DNA from: Bradyrhizobium elkanii USDA 76
GTDB taxonomy: Bacteria > Pseudomonadota > Alphaproteobacteria > Rhizobiales > Xanthobacteraceae
Reading direction: 5' to 3'
NCBI RefSeq assembly: GCF_023278185.1
Contig: NZ_CP066356.1
Location: 3,960,001-4,024,000 of the forward strand
Length of the DNA: 64,000 bases
Translations under genes and position numbers: made by a program
In this document: positions 8,394-16,674 of the stretch, piece after piece
How positions within the stretch are numbered: position 1 is the first letter of the stretch
Layout of the letters: each line of letters begins with the position of its first letter
Notes under the pieces: model-generated
The model's database searches: none
What the model saw: only the letters and a program-made list of their open reading frames with translations
Told to the model about the DNA's origin: nothing

Positions 8394-9302
8394 GTGCAAA
8401 TCAATCGTTCAATTCGTCGCCGGAGCTATGCCAACATCGGAGACTACGTCGCACTGACGAAACCGCGCGTGATGTCGCTGGTCGTCTTTACCGCACTGGT
8501 CGGTCTCATGGTCGCACCGGGGGGCATCGATCCCTTCATCGGGTTCGCTGCTCTTGTTTGCATCGCTGCGGGCGCCGGCGCTGCAGGCGCGCTCAATATG
8601 TGGTACGATGCCGACATCGATGCGATGATGGCACGTACCGCCATCCGTCCAATTCCGAGCGGCCGCGTATCGCGCCCGGAAGCATTGGTCTTCGGATTGA
8701 TGCTCGGCACGTGCGCCGTCCTCGCCCTCGGCACCTTGCTGAACATGGCCGCTGCTGCGCTGCTTGCTTTTACAATCTTCTTCTACGTTGTCGTCTACAC
8801 GATGTGGCTCAAACGCCGAACCCCGCAGAATATCGTCATTGGCGGTGCCGCCGGCGCGCTCCCTCCGGTGATCGGCTGGGTCGCGGTCACAGGACATATC
8901 GGGCTCGAGCCGCTCATCCTGTTTCTGATCATCTTCCTTTGGACGCCACCCCACTTCTGGGCACTGTCGCTCAATCTTGCTGGAGAGTATGCCCGCGCCG
9001 GAGTGCCGATGTTGCCGGTCGTGGCCGGCAAGGCCGAAACAAAGCGCCAGATTCTTCTCTACAGCGCCCTTCTTGTTTCGACCTCACTGCTGCCTTGTGC
9101 ACTGGGGTTTGCTGGAGCCGTCTACGGCGCGGCTGCGGTGACGCTGGGAGCGATCATGATTTTTCTCGCATGGCAGGTACGCCGGAGCCACGACAAGGAA
9201 AGGCGGCCCGCTCGTCGCCTGTTCGTGTTTTCGATGCTCTATCTGGTCCTGCTTTTCGGGGCGCTGCTGATGAATGCTGCGCCCTACGCTCAGTCCCACT
9301 GA
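8394..9302 (+). CDS. ctaB: Protohaem IX farnesyltransferase (haem O synthase)
   Basis: UbiA-superfamily prenyltransferase that adds a farnesyl group to haem b to make haem O, the precursor of haem a needed by the oxidase encoded upstream. The 302-aa protein has about nine membrane segments. The Asp-rich active site is visible in [28 protein letters not shown] sequence (residues ~62-85), starting NMWYDADID; the second conserved block begins DKERRPARR near residue 260. Start: GTG at 8394 with GAGG 10 nt upstream. Its place at the end of the cox operon fits supply of the cofactor. Confidence 0.93.
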   Translation: MQINRSIRRRSYANIGDYVALTKPRVMSLVVFTALVGLMVAPGGIDPFIGFAALVCIAAGAGAAGALNMWYDADIDAMMARTAIRPIPSGRVSRPEALVFGLMLGTCAVLALGTLLNMAAAALLAFTIFFYVVVYTMWLKRRTPQNIVIGGAAGALPPVIGWVAVTGHIGLEPLILFLIIFLWTPPHFWALSLNLAGEYARAGVPMLPVVAGKAETKRQILLYSALLVSTSLLPCALGFAGAVYGAAAVTLGAIMIFLAWQVRRSHDKERRPARRLFVFSMLYLVLLFGALLMNAAPYAQSH

Positions 9303-9386
9303 CTGGACGCATTCGAATCGACAGCCGCCTTGCGCCATCGGACAGCTCAGTGATTGAATTTCGCGGGGCACCCGCCGGGGACGGCC

Positions 9387-9572
9387 CTAGCGCTCGTCTC
9401 GCATATATGGACTTCGCTGGGAGACGCGTCTCAGGTCTTGGTCGTCTTGATCGGCAGACATCGTCTGGAGCCCGTGCATACGTGGCACGCTCGCCGGGTT
9501 ACCGAACAAGATCCAGGCGATAGCGCCCGTGGCCAGCATTCCGCCGCAGATCACCAAAAGGTCCCGCCTCAT
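9387..9572 (-). CDS. Small single-pass membrane protein
   Basis: A 61-aa protein reading MRRDLLVICGGMLATGAIAW and then ILFGNPASVPRMHG. One membrane segment spans residues ~4-23 with a polar Asp/Arg-rich tail outside or in the periplasm. The ATG at 9572 is preceded by GGAGG at 7 nt spacing, an excellent ribosome site that decides the start against a longer in-frame ATG at 9647. It is convergent with the cox operon. No family recognised. Confidence 0.6.
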   Translation of the reverse strand: MRRDLLVICGGMLATGAIAWILFGNPASVPRMHGLQTMSADQDDQDLRRVSQRSPYMRDER

Positions 9573-9720
9573 CGCGCGTCCTCCGCATGTGGCCATCTCC
9601 AAGCATAAATCAGGCCAATCCAGCGGGTACGGACAGGTGCGGCGCACAGGATAGCGTTGGACAAGTAGGACAAGCTCGCCCTAAGCTTCGCCCATTGCAG
9701 CAGCCAGGCGCGGTTCAACG

Positions 9721-9885
9721 ATGGACTGGTCCTACTATCTCGGGAGCACTGCTATTGTCCTGCTTCTTCTTGCCTATCGGCTGCATGGCGGGCTGTTTAG
9801 GAAGAATTCATTGCGGGACGAGAGACTAAATCGACTGATTGATGAACGCATCGGACGCATGGACCTGAAGCGACGCAACGATTGA
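9721..9885 (+). CDS. Possible 54-aa single-pass membrane protein
   Basis: Reads MDWSYYLGSTAIVLLLLAYR, then a charged cytoplasmic-type tail ending MDLKRRND. The layout (one N-terminal membrane helix then Arg/Asp/Glu-rich amphipathic tail) looks like a real small protein. The ribosome site is weak. No family recognised. Confidence 0.45.
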   Translation: MDWSYYLGSTAIVLLLLAYRLHGGLFRKNSLRDERLNRLIDERIGRMDLKRRND

Positions 9886-10012
9886 ATCGCCCAGAAGCGG
9901 CACCTCCACTCTCCGGAATCAATCCTTGCGGCGACGGCAGAGCCGTCTCCGGAGCGGACCATTGCGGCAGATGATACGTCTTATGATTTGAAAAGAGCTA
10001 TTTGAGCATCGA

Positions 10013-10450
10013 ATGAAAGTCTGGGTCTATACCGACACAAGCAAGCCCGTTGGCGAGCCGGAGCGTCTGAAGGTTTTCGCGACCAATGACGCCGCGCAGT
10101 CGTGGTTCAAGCGGAACGTCCCGGAGGGCGTCGCTTTTGCTTACGAGATTATTCTGGGGCCGCGTTACCTCGCCAAGACGCTCCTCGTGCTGTCCGTCCT
10201 GCTTCTTGGCATCGCCGACCTATACACCACGAACACAATCCTGAATCTCGGCCTCGGCGAGCTGAACCCGTTCATGCATGTCGCTCAGACATGGCTCGGC
10301 CCCTGGTGGCTTATCCCGAAGCTCGGTTTGACCTATTTCATGATGTGGCTGCTTTGGCGCAGCAATAACCCTTACAATATTGCGATCGTGGCGGCGTTTT
10401 GCTCCACGCCCGTACTCAACAATCTTCTCATCATAGCAGGCACGAACTAA
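10013..10450 (+). CDS. DUF5658-like membrane protein
   Basis: A 145-aa protein. The first ~45 residues are soluble (MKVWVYTDTSKPVGEPERLK) and resemble a small alpha-beta domain. Three hydrophobic segments follow: TLLVLSVLLLGIADLYTTN, WLGPWWLIPKLGLTYFMMWLL and NIAIVAAFCSTPVLNNLLII. The pattern D-x2-TT then ELNP resembles DUF5658-type membrane proteins, but the soluble N-terminus is unusual for them. ATG at 10013. It stands alone between the small membrane genes and a convergent LysR gene. Function unknown. Confidence 0.6.
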   Translation: MKVWVYTDTSKPVGEPERLKVFATNDAAQSWFKRNVPEGVAFAYEIILGPRYLAKTLLVLSVLLLGIADLYTTNTILNLGLGELNPFMHVAQTWLGPWWLIPKLGLTYFMMWLLWRSNNPYNIAIVAAFCSTPVLNNLLIIAGTN

Positions 10451-10493
10451 CCTCAATTCACGTTTCGAGCGTGAACCGAAGGATCGATCTGTC

Positions 10494-11375
10494 TCACCCA
10501 TACGTCTCCACGATGAAGTCGATCAGCGCGCGGAGCTTCGGCGTCATCTTGCGGTGCTTCGGCCACAGGATCTGGCGCGCGCGGGCCCGCGTCGTGTAGT
10601 TCGGCAGCAGGACCTGCAGCCGTCCTGCGGCGATATCGTCGGCAAGCAGCTCGTCGCGCATCAGCACGATGCCGGCGCCGGCCAGCGCCGCATAACGGAT
10701 GCCGAACGCGCTGTTGATGAAGAGGCGGCTCGCGACATCGACATGCACTTCGCCCTCCGGCCCCAAGAAGGTCCATCGCTGTCCGTCCGACCAGCCGGGG
10801 TAGCGCAGGCATTCATGGCGGGCGAGATCCGCCGGATGGGTCGGCGTGCCGCGTTCGGCGAGATAACTCGGCGCGGCGCACACCACGCCGGTATAGGGCG
10901 ACAGCGAGCGCGACATCATGGTGGAGTCAGTCAGCGTGCCGACCCGGATCGCCGCATCCAGCCCTTCCTCGAGCAGGTCGACCATCCTGTCGCTGAGGAT
11001 GAGGTCGACCGAGACTTCCGGATACTTCTTCATGAAGCGGACCAGCGCGGGCGCCAGGCTGTACGATCCGAAGGCGACCGAGGTCGCGATCCGGAGCTTG
11101 CCGCGCGGTGCGCTGAGGGCCTCCTCGACCAGCGCATCGCCGGCCTCGGCCTGTTCCAGCAATTGCCTGCAGTGATCGAGATAGCTGCGGCCGAGCTCGG
11201 TGAGGCCCTGCCGCCGGGTCGACCGGTTGATCAATTGCGAGCCGAGCCGGTCCTCGAGAAAACGGATATGCTTGCCGATCATGGTCGGCGACATCCGCAG
11301 CTCCTTGGCCGCCGCGGTGAAGGAGCCCAGATCGGCGACGCGGGCGAACACGGACATGCTGGTCAGTCGATCCAT
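10494..11375 (-). CDS. LysR family transcriptional regulator
   Basis: A 293-aa LysR-type regulator. The N-terminal winged helix-turn-helix is clear (MDRLTSMSVFARVADLGSFT, then AAAKELRMSPTMIGKHIRFL), followed by a periplasmic-binding-like effector domain from residue ~90. It is divergent from the molybdenum hydroxylase genes across a 182-bp gap, the standard arrangement for a LysR protein controlling its neighbour, so control of 11558-14200 is likely. The effector is unknown. The intergenic region is locally AT-rich (ATTATAAACC, TTATTTCAC), consistent with promoters. Confidence 0.88.
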   Translation of the reverse strand: MDRLTSMSVFARVADLGSFTAAAKELRMSPTMIGKHIRFLEDRLGSQLINRSTRRQGLTELGRSYLDHCRQLLEQAEAGDALVEEALSAPRGKLRIATSVAFGSYSLAPALVRFMKKYPEVSVDLILSDRMVDLLEEGLDAAIRVGTLTDSTMMSRSLSPYTGVVCAAPSYLAERGTPTHPADLARHECLRYPGWSDGQRWTFLGPEGEVHVDVASRLFINSAFGIRYAALAGAGIVLMRDELLADDIAAGRLQVLLPNYTTRARARQILWPKHRKMTPKLRALIDFIVETYG

Positions 11376-11557
11376 GATTATAAACCAATAGTTATTTCAC
11401 TGCAGATCAAAGCGTCGCTTATACGGCGCTGGAATTGTATTTATTACCATAAGTGAGCAATCGGCGCGATGATCCGTGCGATTGCTTCGAAATGCTGCCG
11501 ATTTCGCCCGGAGGGACGCGATCCCGCCCAGGACTTGAACCAGACAGGAGTGTCAGG

Positions 11558-12019
11558 ATGCCTTTCCAGATCACGATCAATGGGACCAGTCATCAGGTCG
11601 ATGCCGATGGCGATACGCCGCTGCTCTGGGTGCTGCGCGACGTGCTCGGCATGACCGGCACCAAGTTCGGCTGCGGCATGGCGCTGTGCGGCGCCTGCAC
11701 GGTGCATCTCGATGACAGCGCGGTGCGCTCCTGCATCACGACGATCGACAGCATCGGCGACTCCAAGATCACGACCATCGAGGCGGTCGGCAACACGCCG
11801 GCGGGCAAGAAGATCCAGGACGCATGGCTCGCGCATGAGGTGCCGCAATGCGGCTACTGCCAGTCCGGGCAGATCATGTCGGCTTCCGCGCTGCTCGCGA
11901 GCAAGCCGAAGCCGACCGATGCCGATATCGACGACGCGATGTCCGGCAATATCTGCCGCTGCGGCACCTATGTCCGCATTCGCGAAGCCATCAAGCAAGC
12001 CGCGCAGTCGGGAGGTTGA
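11558..12019 (+). CDS. (2Fe-2S)-binding subunit of a molybdenum hydroxylase
   Basis: Small electron-transfer subunit of a xanthine-oxidase-family hydroxylase (isoquinoline 1-oxidoreductase alpha-like), 153 aa. Two [2Fe-2S] clusters are readable: plant-ferredoxin type in [15 protein letters not shown] (four Cys with the later ones) and the alpha-helical type in [12 protein letters not shown] plus NICRCGTY. The ATG at 11558 has CAGGAG 8 nt upstream; a longer frame upstream to 11453 has no such site. It is coupled to the large subunit by a 3-nt gap. It should carry electrons from the molybdenum centre to an outside acceptor. Confidence 0.9.
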   Translation: MPFQITINGTSHQVDADGDTPLLWVLRDVLGMTGTKFGCGMALCGACTVHLDDSAVRSCITTIDSIGDSKITTIEAVGNTPAGKKIQDAWLAHEVPQCGYCQSGQIMSASALLASKPKPTDADIDDAMSGNICRCGTYVRIREAIKQAAQSGG

Positions 12020-12022
12020 GCC

Positions 12023-14200
12023 ATGACGCTGATCGACAATCTGTCCGAGCGCGCTGCTGACCTGTCGCGGCGCAACTTCCTCCGCGCCGGCGCGATCGCG
12101 GGCGGCGGCCTGCTGCTCAGCGTGAGCCTGCCGTTCGCGGGCCGCGAGAGCGAGGCGGCGGCCTCCGACGGCTTCGCGCCGAACGCCTTCGTCCGGATCG
12201 GCGGCGACGGCAAGGTCGTGCTGACCATGCCCTATGTCGAGATGGGGCAGGGCACCTACACCTCGATCCCGATGCTGATCGCCGAGGAACTCGAGATCGG
12301 CCTGACGCAGGTCCGGCTCGAACACGCGCCGCCGAGCGACAAGCTCTACGCCAACCCGCTGCTCGGCGTGCAGGCCACCGGCAATTCGAATGCGATGCGC
12401 GGCGCCTGGCAGCCGATGCGGAAAGCCGGCGCGACTGCGAAGGCGATGCTGGTTGCAGCCGCGGCGAAACGCTGGAACGTCGAGCCTGGGACATGCCGCG
12501 CCGAGAACGGCGAGGTGCATCATGCAGCCTCGGGACGCAAGCTGGGTTACGGCGAACTGGCGACCGACGCGGCGCAGATGCCGGTGCCGGAGAATGTCAC
12601 GCTGAAGAGCCCGTCCGAGTTCAAGCTGATCGGCACGCCGGCCAAGCGGCTCGATACGCCCTCCAAGATCAACGGCACGGCGGTCTACGGCATCGACGCC
12701 CGGCCGCCCGGGGTGAAGATCGCGACCCTGGCGCAGTCGCCGGTGTTCGGCGGGCGGGTGAAGCGCGTCGATGATGCGGCGGCAAAAGCCGTCAACGGCG
12801 TGCGCCAGATCGTGACGCTCGACGACGCCGTCGCGGTGGTGGCCGACCACATGGGGGCGGCGAAGAAGGGTCTCGCGGCGCTCACGATCGAGTGGGACGA
12901 GGGGGCCCACGCCAAGCTCGCCACATCGGATATCGCGCGCGAGCTCGAAACCGCCACCACGAAGCCGGGCGCGGTCGCGCAGAATATCGGCGACGCCGAC
13001 AAGGCGATGGCAGGCGCGGCGACGAAAGTCGAGGCGACCTATCAGCTGCCGTTCCTCGCCCATGCGACGATGGAGCCGATGAACTGCACCGTGCATGTGC
13101 GCCCCGATGGCTGTGAGATCTGGGTCGGCAGCCAGGCGCTCTCGCGCGCGCAGGCGGTGGCCGCGAAGGTGCTGAACATGCCGCCGGAGAAGGTGGTGGT
13201 GCATAATCACCTGCTCGGCGGCGGCTTCGGCCGCCGGCTCGAGGTCGATGGCGTCATTCGCGCGGTGCAGATCGCCAAGCAGGTCGATGCGCCGGTCAAG
13301 CTGGTGTGGACCCGCGAGGAGGACATCCAGCACGACATGTACCGGCCCTACTGGTGCGACCGGATTGCGGTCGGGCTCGATGCATCCGGCAAGCCGGTCG
13401 CCTGGAACAACCGCTTCGCCGGCTCGTCGGTGCTGGCGCGATGGGCGCCGCCGGCGTTCCGCAACGGGCTCGACCCCGACACGACGGAAGGCGCGATCGA
13501 TCTCGTCTACGACATCCCGAACTTCCACGTCGAATATGTCCGGGTCGAGCCGCCGGGCATTCCGACCGCGTTCTGGCGAAGCGTCGGGCCCTCGCACAAC
13601 GTGTTCGTCACCGAAAGCGTGATCGACGAGCTGGCGGCGGCGGCGAAGCAGGATCCGGTCGATTATCGCCGCGCGCTGCTCGGCAAGTCGCCGCGCGCCA
13701 AGGCGGCGCTCGAGCTCGCGGCGGCCAAGGCCGGTTGGGGCGGCAAGCTGCCGGCCGGGCGCGGACGCGGCGTGTCGCTGCAATTCGTGTTCGGCAGCTA
13801 CCTCGCGCAGGTCGCCGAGGTCGAGGTCGCCAGGGACGGCTCGGTCCGCGTCCACCGCGTCGTCTGCGCGATGGATTGCGGCACCGTGGTCAATCCCGAC
13901 ACGGTGCAGGCGCAGCTGCAGAGCGGCATCAATTTCGGCGTCACGGCGGCGCTCTACGGCGAGATCACGCTCAAGGACGGCCGCGTCGAGCAGAGCAATT
14001 TCGACAGCTACCAGATGCTGCGCATCGATCAGGCGCCGGCGATCGAGGTCCATATCGTCCCGAGCACCGAGCCGCCCGGCGGCATGGGCGAGACCGGAAC
14101 CTCGGGCATCGTGCCGGCGATCAGCAACGCGATCTTCGCGGCGACCGGCAAGCGGCTGCGCAAGATGCCGGTCGATCCGGCGGTGTTGAAGCAGACGTAA
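12023..14200 (+). CDS. Molybdopterin-binding subunit of a molybdenum hydroxylase, Tat-exported
   Basis: Catalytic large subunit, 725 aa, of the isoquinoline 1-oxidoreductase/aldehyde-oxidase type, which hydroxylates N-heterocycles or aldehydes using water. A twin-arginine signal, SRRNFLRAG (~res 15-23), indicates folded export with the small subunit. Cofactor-binding blocks include VEMGQGTYTSIPMLIAEE, the repeated-domain block HNHLLGGGFGRRLEVDG, and near the C-terminus the catalytic-Glu-type block PGGMGETGTSGIVPAI. GGAGGT precedes the ATG. No cytochrome subunit or XdhC-like maturation gene sits nearby. The substrate cannot be told from sequence. Confidence 0.88.
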   Translation: MTLIDNLSERAADLSRRNFLRAGAIAGGGLLLSVSLPFAGRESEAAASDGFAPNAFVRIGGDGKVVLTMPYVEMGQGTYTSIPMLIAEELEIGLTQVRLEHAPPSDKLYANPLLGVQATGNSNAMRGAWQPMRKAGATAKAMLVAAAAKRWNVEPGTCRAENGEVHHAASGRKLGYGELATDAAQMPVPENVTLKSPSEFKLIGTPAKRLDTPSKINGTAVYGIDARPPGVKIATLAQSPVFGGRVKRVDDAAAKAVNGVRQIVTLDDAVAVVADHMGAAKKGLAALTIEWDEGAHAKLATSDIARELETATTKPGAVAQNIGDADKAMAGAATKVEATYQLPFLAHATMEPMNCTVHVRPDGCEIWVGSQALSRAQAVAAKVLNMPPEKVVVHNHLLGGGFGRRLEVDGVIRAVQIAKQVDAPVKLVWTREEDIQHDMYRPYWCDRIAVGLDASGKPVAWNNRFAGSSVLARWAPPAFRNGLDPDTTEGAIDLVYDIPNFHVEYVRVEPPGIPTAFWRSVGPSHNVFVTESVIDELAAAAKQDPVDYRRALLGKSPRAKAALELAAAKAGWGGKLPAGRGRGVSLQFVFGSYLAQVAEVEVARDGSVRVHRVVCAMDCGTVVNPDTVQAQLQSGINFGVTAALYGEITLKDGRVEQSNFDSYQMLRIDQAPAIEVHIVPSTEPPGGMGETGTSGIVPAISNAIFAATGKRLRKMPVDPAVLKQT

Positions 14201-14289
14201 GCCGCGGGTGAGAATGTCAGCCGGGGTGCTGGCGCGATCGTGAAGCCGGACGGATTTGCGCCGTGCACAGATCCGTGCGAGAAGCGGGC

Positions 14290-14718
14290 ATGCATTTGAG
14301 GCGGCTCGCCAATCTCTGGATTCTGCTGCTGGTCGCGGCCGGGCTGTTGCTCGCGCCCGTGGCGCCGGCATTTGCCCGGATGATGCCGGATGCATCGGCT
14401 GCTGCGATGCAGGCGATGTCCGATCACGCCATGTCTGGACAGGCCATGTCGCATCAGGCCGTGTCCGTCGAGACCATGTCCGGGCAGGAGATGGCCGACG
14501 ACATGCCGTGCTGTCCGGACCAGAGCAAAAGCAAGGGCTGCGGCGACTGTCCGTTCCTCGCGCTCTGCATGCTGAGCGTTTCGCTACCGGTGCCCGCCGG
14601 CACAGCGTCGCTGGTCGAGCGCGAGCCGCTGCGGAGCCGGATCGCCGCCCGTGACGACCGCCTGCTTGACGGCCTTGGTGCCAAACCTCCCGACCATCCG
14701 CCTCGAACCCACGTCTGA
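14290..14718 (+). CDS. Met/His/Cys-rich exported protein heading the cusBA block
   Basis: A 142-aa exported protein: signal peptide to about PVAPAFA, then a Met/His-rich stretch (repeats of AMSGQAMSHQ type) and a Cys cluster CCPDQSKSKGCGDCPF. The thiol and thioether groups suggest Cu(I) binding. It lies directly upstream of the FixH-like and cusBA genes. A His-rich relative in layout heads the second copper block at 22296. These resemble small Cys/His-rich leader proteins of copper operons (CopL or DUF2946 type), but I cannot assign a family with certainty. Start ATG at 14290; upstream ATG at 14263 is also possible. Confidence 0.6.
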   Translation: MHLRRLANLWILLLVAAGLLLAPVAPAFARMMPDASAAAMQAMSDHAMSGQAMSHQAVSVETMSGQEMADDMPCCPDQSKSKGCGDCPFLALCMLSVSLPVPAGTASLVEREPLRSRIAARDDRLLDGLGAKPPDHPPRTHV

Positions 14719-14818
14719 CGGGCGCGCAAGCGCCTGATCGTTGACGCGTGCGCCAGACGGCGCGCGTGCCTTTGCATGCCGCTCACGCGGTTCATCAGAC
14801 GTATCGAGGATCATTACC

Positions 14819-15220
14819 ATGAAGTCTTTCCACCTGGCGCGCGCCGCTGCCGCCGCGCTGATGGGCGTTGCCGTAACGGGCATGGCTGCCCACGCCGAGA
14901 TCAAGAACTACGAATTCCAGCTCGTGCAGCCGACGGTCAAGGCGGGTGCCGATCGCATCGTCACGGTGCGGCTGGTCGACAAGACCAGCGGAAAAGCCGT
15001 GCCCGACGCGGTCATCTTCTCGACTAGGCTCGACATGGCGCCCGACGGCATGCAGGAGATGGCCACCAAGGTGACGCCGATGCCGGGCACCGAGCCCGGC
15101 ACCTATCGGTTCAAGGCGACCTTCGGCATGGCCGGCCGCTGGCAATTGTCGCTCGGCGCCAAGGTGCAGGGCGAGACCGGCGCGGTCGAGAACAAGCTCG
15201 TCGTCACGGCCGAGCAATGA
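14819..15220 (+). CDS. FixH-family / YtkA-like exported protein
   Basis: A 133-aa periplasmic protein: signal peptide ending AAHA, then a single beta-sandwich domain (TVKAGADRIVTVRLVDKTSG, GTYRFKATFGMAGRWQLSL) of the FixH/YtkA type often found beside copper efflux genes. Met residues in RLDMAPDGMQEM could be metal ligands. GAGGA precedes the ATG. Its stop overlaps the ATG of cusB (ATGA), so the two are co-translated. The likely role is a periplasmic accessory for copper export. Confidence 0.75.
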   Translation: MKSFHLARAAAAALMGVAVTGMAAHAEIKNYEFQLVQPTVKAGADRIVTVRLVDKTSGKAVPDAVIFSTRLDMAPDGMQEMATKVTPMPGTEPGTYRFKATFGMAGRWQLSLGAKVQGETGAVENKLVVTAEQ

Positions 15221-16674
15221 GCCGTCGAGCAATGGGCCCCTTAACATGGGCCGGCGCTGGGGCTGCGATCGCCGCAGTGGCAGGCGCCGCATGGATCGGC
15301 CGCGACCTGCCGCCGCGGCCAGCGACCGCTGCCATCGTCTCCGCCGCGCGGGCGGCGGAGACCGCTGCGCCGATCTACTACCGCGATCCCGACGGCAAGT
15401 CGCTCTATTCGGCGACACCCAAGAAGACGCCTGACGGGCGGGACTATCTGCCGGTGTTTGCGGATGACGAGGGAGGTGCCGGCGGGCCCGGGCAATCGGC
15501 AGAGGTGAGCGCGCCTGCCGCGAAAGGCGAGCGCAAGGTCAAATATTATCGCAATCCGATGGGACTTCCCGACACCTCGCCGGTGCCGAAGAAGGACTCC
15601 ATGGGGATGGATTACATCGCCGTCTATGACGGCGATGACAGCGACGACGGGTCGATCACGCTGTCGCCCGGTAGGATCCAGCGTAGCGGCGTCAAGTCCG
15701 AGCCCGCACAGATGCGCCGCATCCGCACGCTGGTCCGCGCACCCGGCACGATCCAGCTCGACGAACGGCGGGTGTCGGTGATTGCAATGCGCGCCGAGAG
15801 CTATGTGCAGAAAGTCGCCGACGTCACGACCGGCAGCCGGGTGACGAAGGGCCAGCCGTTGATGGAGATCTACAGCCCGGCAATATCGTCCGCTGCGGCC
15901 GAATATGTCGCGACCATCACGTCGAAGGCGACCGTGGGTATCGAGCCCTACGGGCGCGGCTCCAAGCAGCGACTGACCAATCTCGACGTTCCCGAACCGG
16001 TCATCGCCGAGATGGAGAAGAGCCGGACGGTTCCGATCGCGATCCAGTGGCTGTCGCCGCGCGACGGCATCGTGCTGCAGCGCGCCGCCATCGAGGGCAT
16101 GCGCGCGCAGCCCGGCGACGTGCTGTTCCGGATTGCCGACGTCTCTGTCGTGTGGGCATTGGTCGACGTTGCCGAGCGCGATCTCGGCAATATCGTCGTC
16201 GGGCAAAAGGTCACGGTGCGGGCGCGCAGTTATCCCGGGCGCAGCTTCGCGGGCCAGATCAGCGTGATCTATCCGCAGGTGAACAAGGAGACGCGCACCG
16301 CGCGGGTGCGGATCGAATTGCAGAATGCCGACCTCGCGCTGCTGCCGGACATGTATGTCGACGCAGAGATCGACACCGGCGGCGCGGCGCCGGTACTTAC
16401 GGTAGCTGATAATTCTATCCTCGACACTGGCAGCCGCCAGAGCGTGCTGATCGACCGCGGCAACGGGCGGTTCGAGCCGCGCGAGGTCAAGCTCGGCCGG
16501 CGCGGCGAGGGCTATGTCGAAATCCGCGACGGCCTCGCCGAGGGCGATGCGGTGGTGACCTCCGCGACGTTTCTGATCGATGCCGAAAGCAACCTGAAGG
16601 CGGCGATCAAGGGCTTTGCCGAGGCCGGTGCTGCGCAGGCGGGCGAGGGCGAGAAGACGGGGGACCGGCGATGA
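15217..16674 (+). CDS. cusB: CusB-type RND efflux periplasmic adaptor
   Basis: Membrane fusion protein of a heavy-metal RND pump (485 aa), linking the inner-membrane pump to an outer-membrane channel. After an N-terminal membrane anchor come two heavy-metal-binding (HMBD) motifs, YYRDPDGKSLYSATPKKTPD (~res 48-67) and KYYRNPMGLPDTSPVPKKDS (~109-128). Lipoyl/barrel-sandwich and beta-barrel adaptor domains follow (TTGSRVTKGQPLMEIYSPA; GDVLFRIADVSVVWALVDV). Two tandem HMBD copies, rather than one, are notable. Stop and start overlaps (ATGA) with both neighbours show a tight operon. Copper/silver specificity is inferred from the family and neighbours. Confidence 0.9.
   Translation: MSRRAMGPLTWAGAGAAIAAVAGAAWIGRDLPPRPATAAIVSAARAAETAAPIYYRDPDGKSLYSATPKKTPDGRDYLPVFADDEGGAGGPGQSAEVSAPAAKGERKVKYYRNPMGLPDTSPVPKKDSMGMDYIAVYDGDDSDDGSITLSPGRIQRSGVKSEPAQMRRIRTLVRAPGTIQLDERRVSVIAMRAESYVQKVADVTTGSRVTKGQPLMEIYSPAISSAAAEYVATITSKATVGIEPYGRGSKQRLTNLDVPEPVIAEMEKSRTVPIAIQWLSPRDGIVLQRAAIEGMRAQPGDVLFRIADVSVVWALVDVAERDLGNIVVGQKVTVRARSYPGRSFAGQISVIYPQVNKETRTARVRIELQNADLALLPDMYVDAEIDTGGAAPVLTVADNSILDTGSRQSVLIDRGNGRFEPREVKLGRRGEGYVEIRDGLAEGDAVVTSATFLIDAESNLKAAIKGFAEAGAAQAGEGEKTGDRR

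Noticed and set aside
11444..14395. 983-codon antisense frame over the molybdenum hydroxylase genes
   Set aside because: No recognisable motif, and both plus-strand genes carry complete cofactor motifs.
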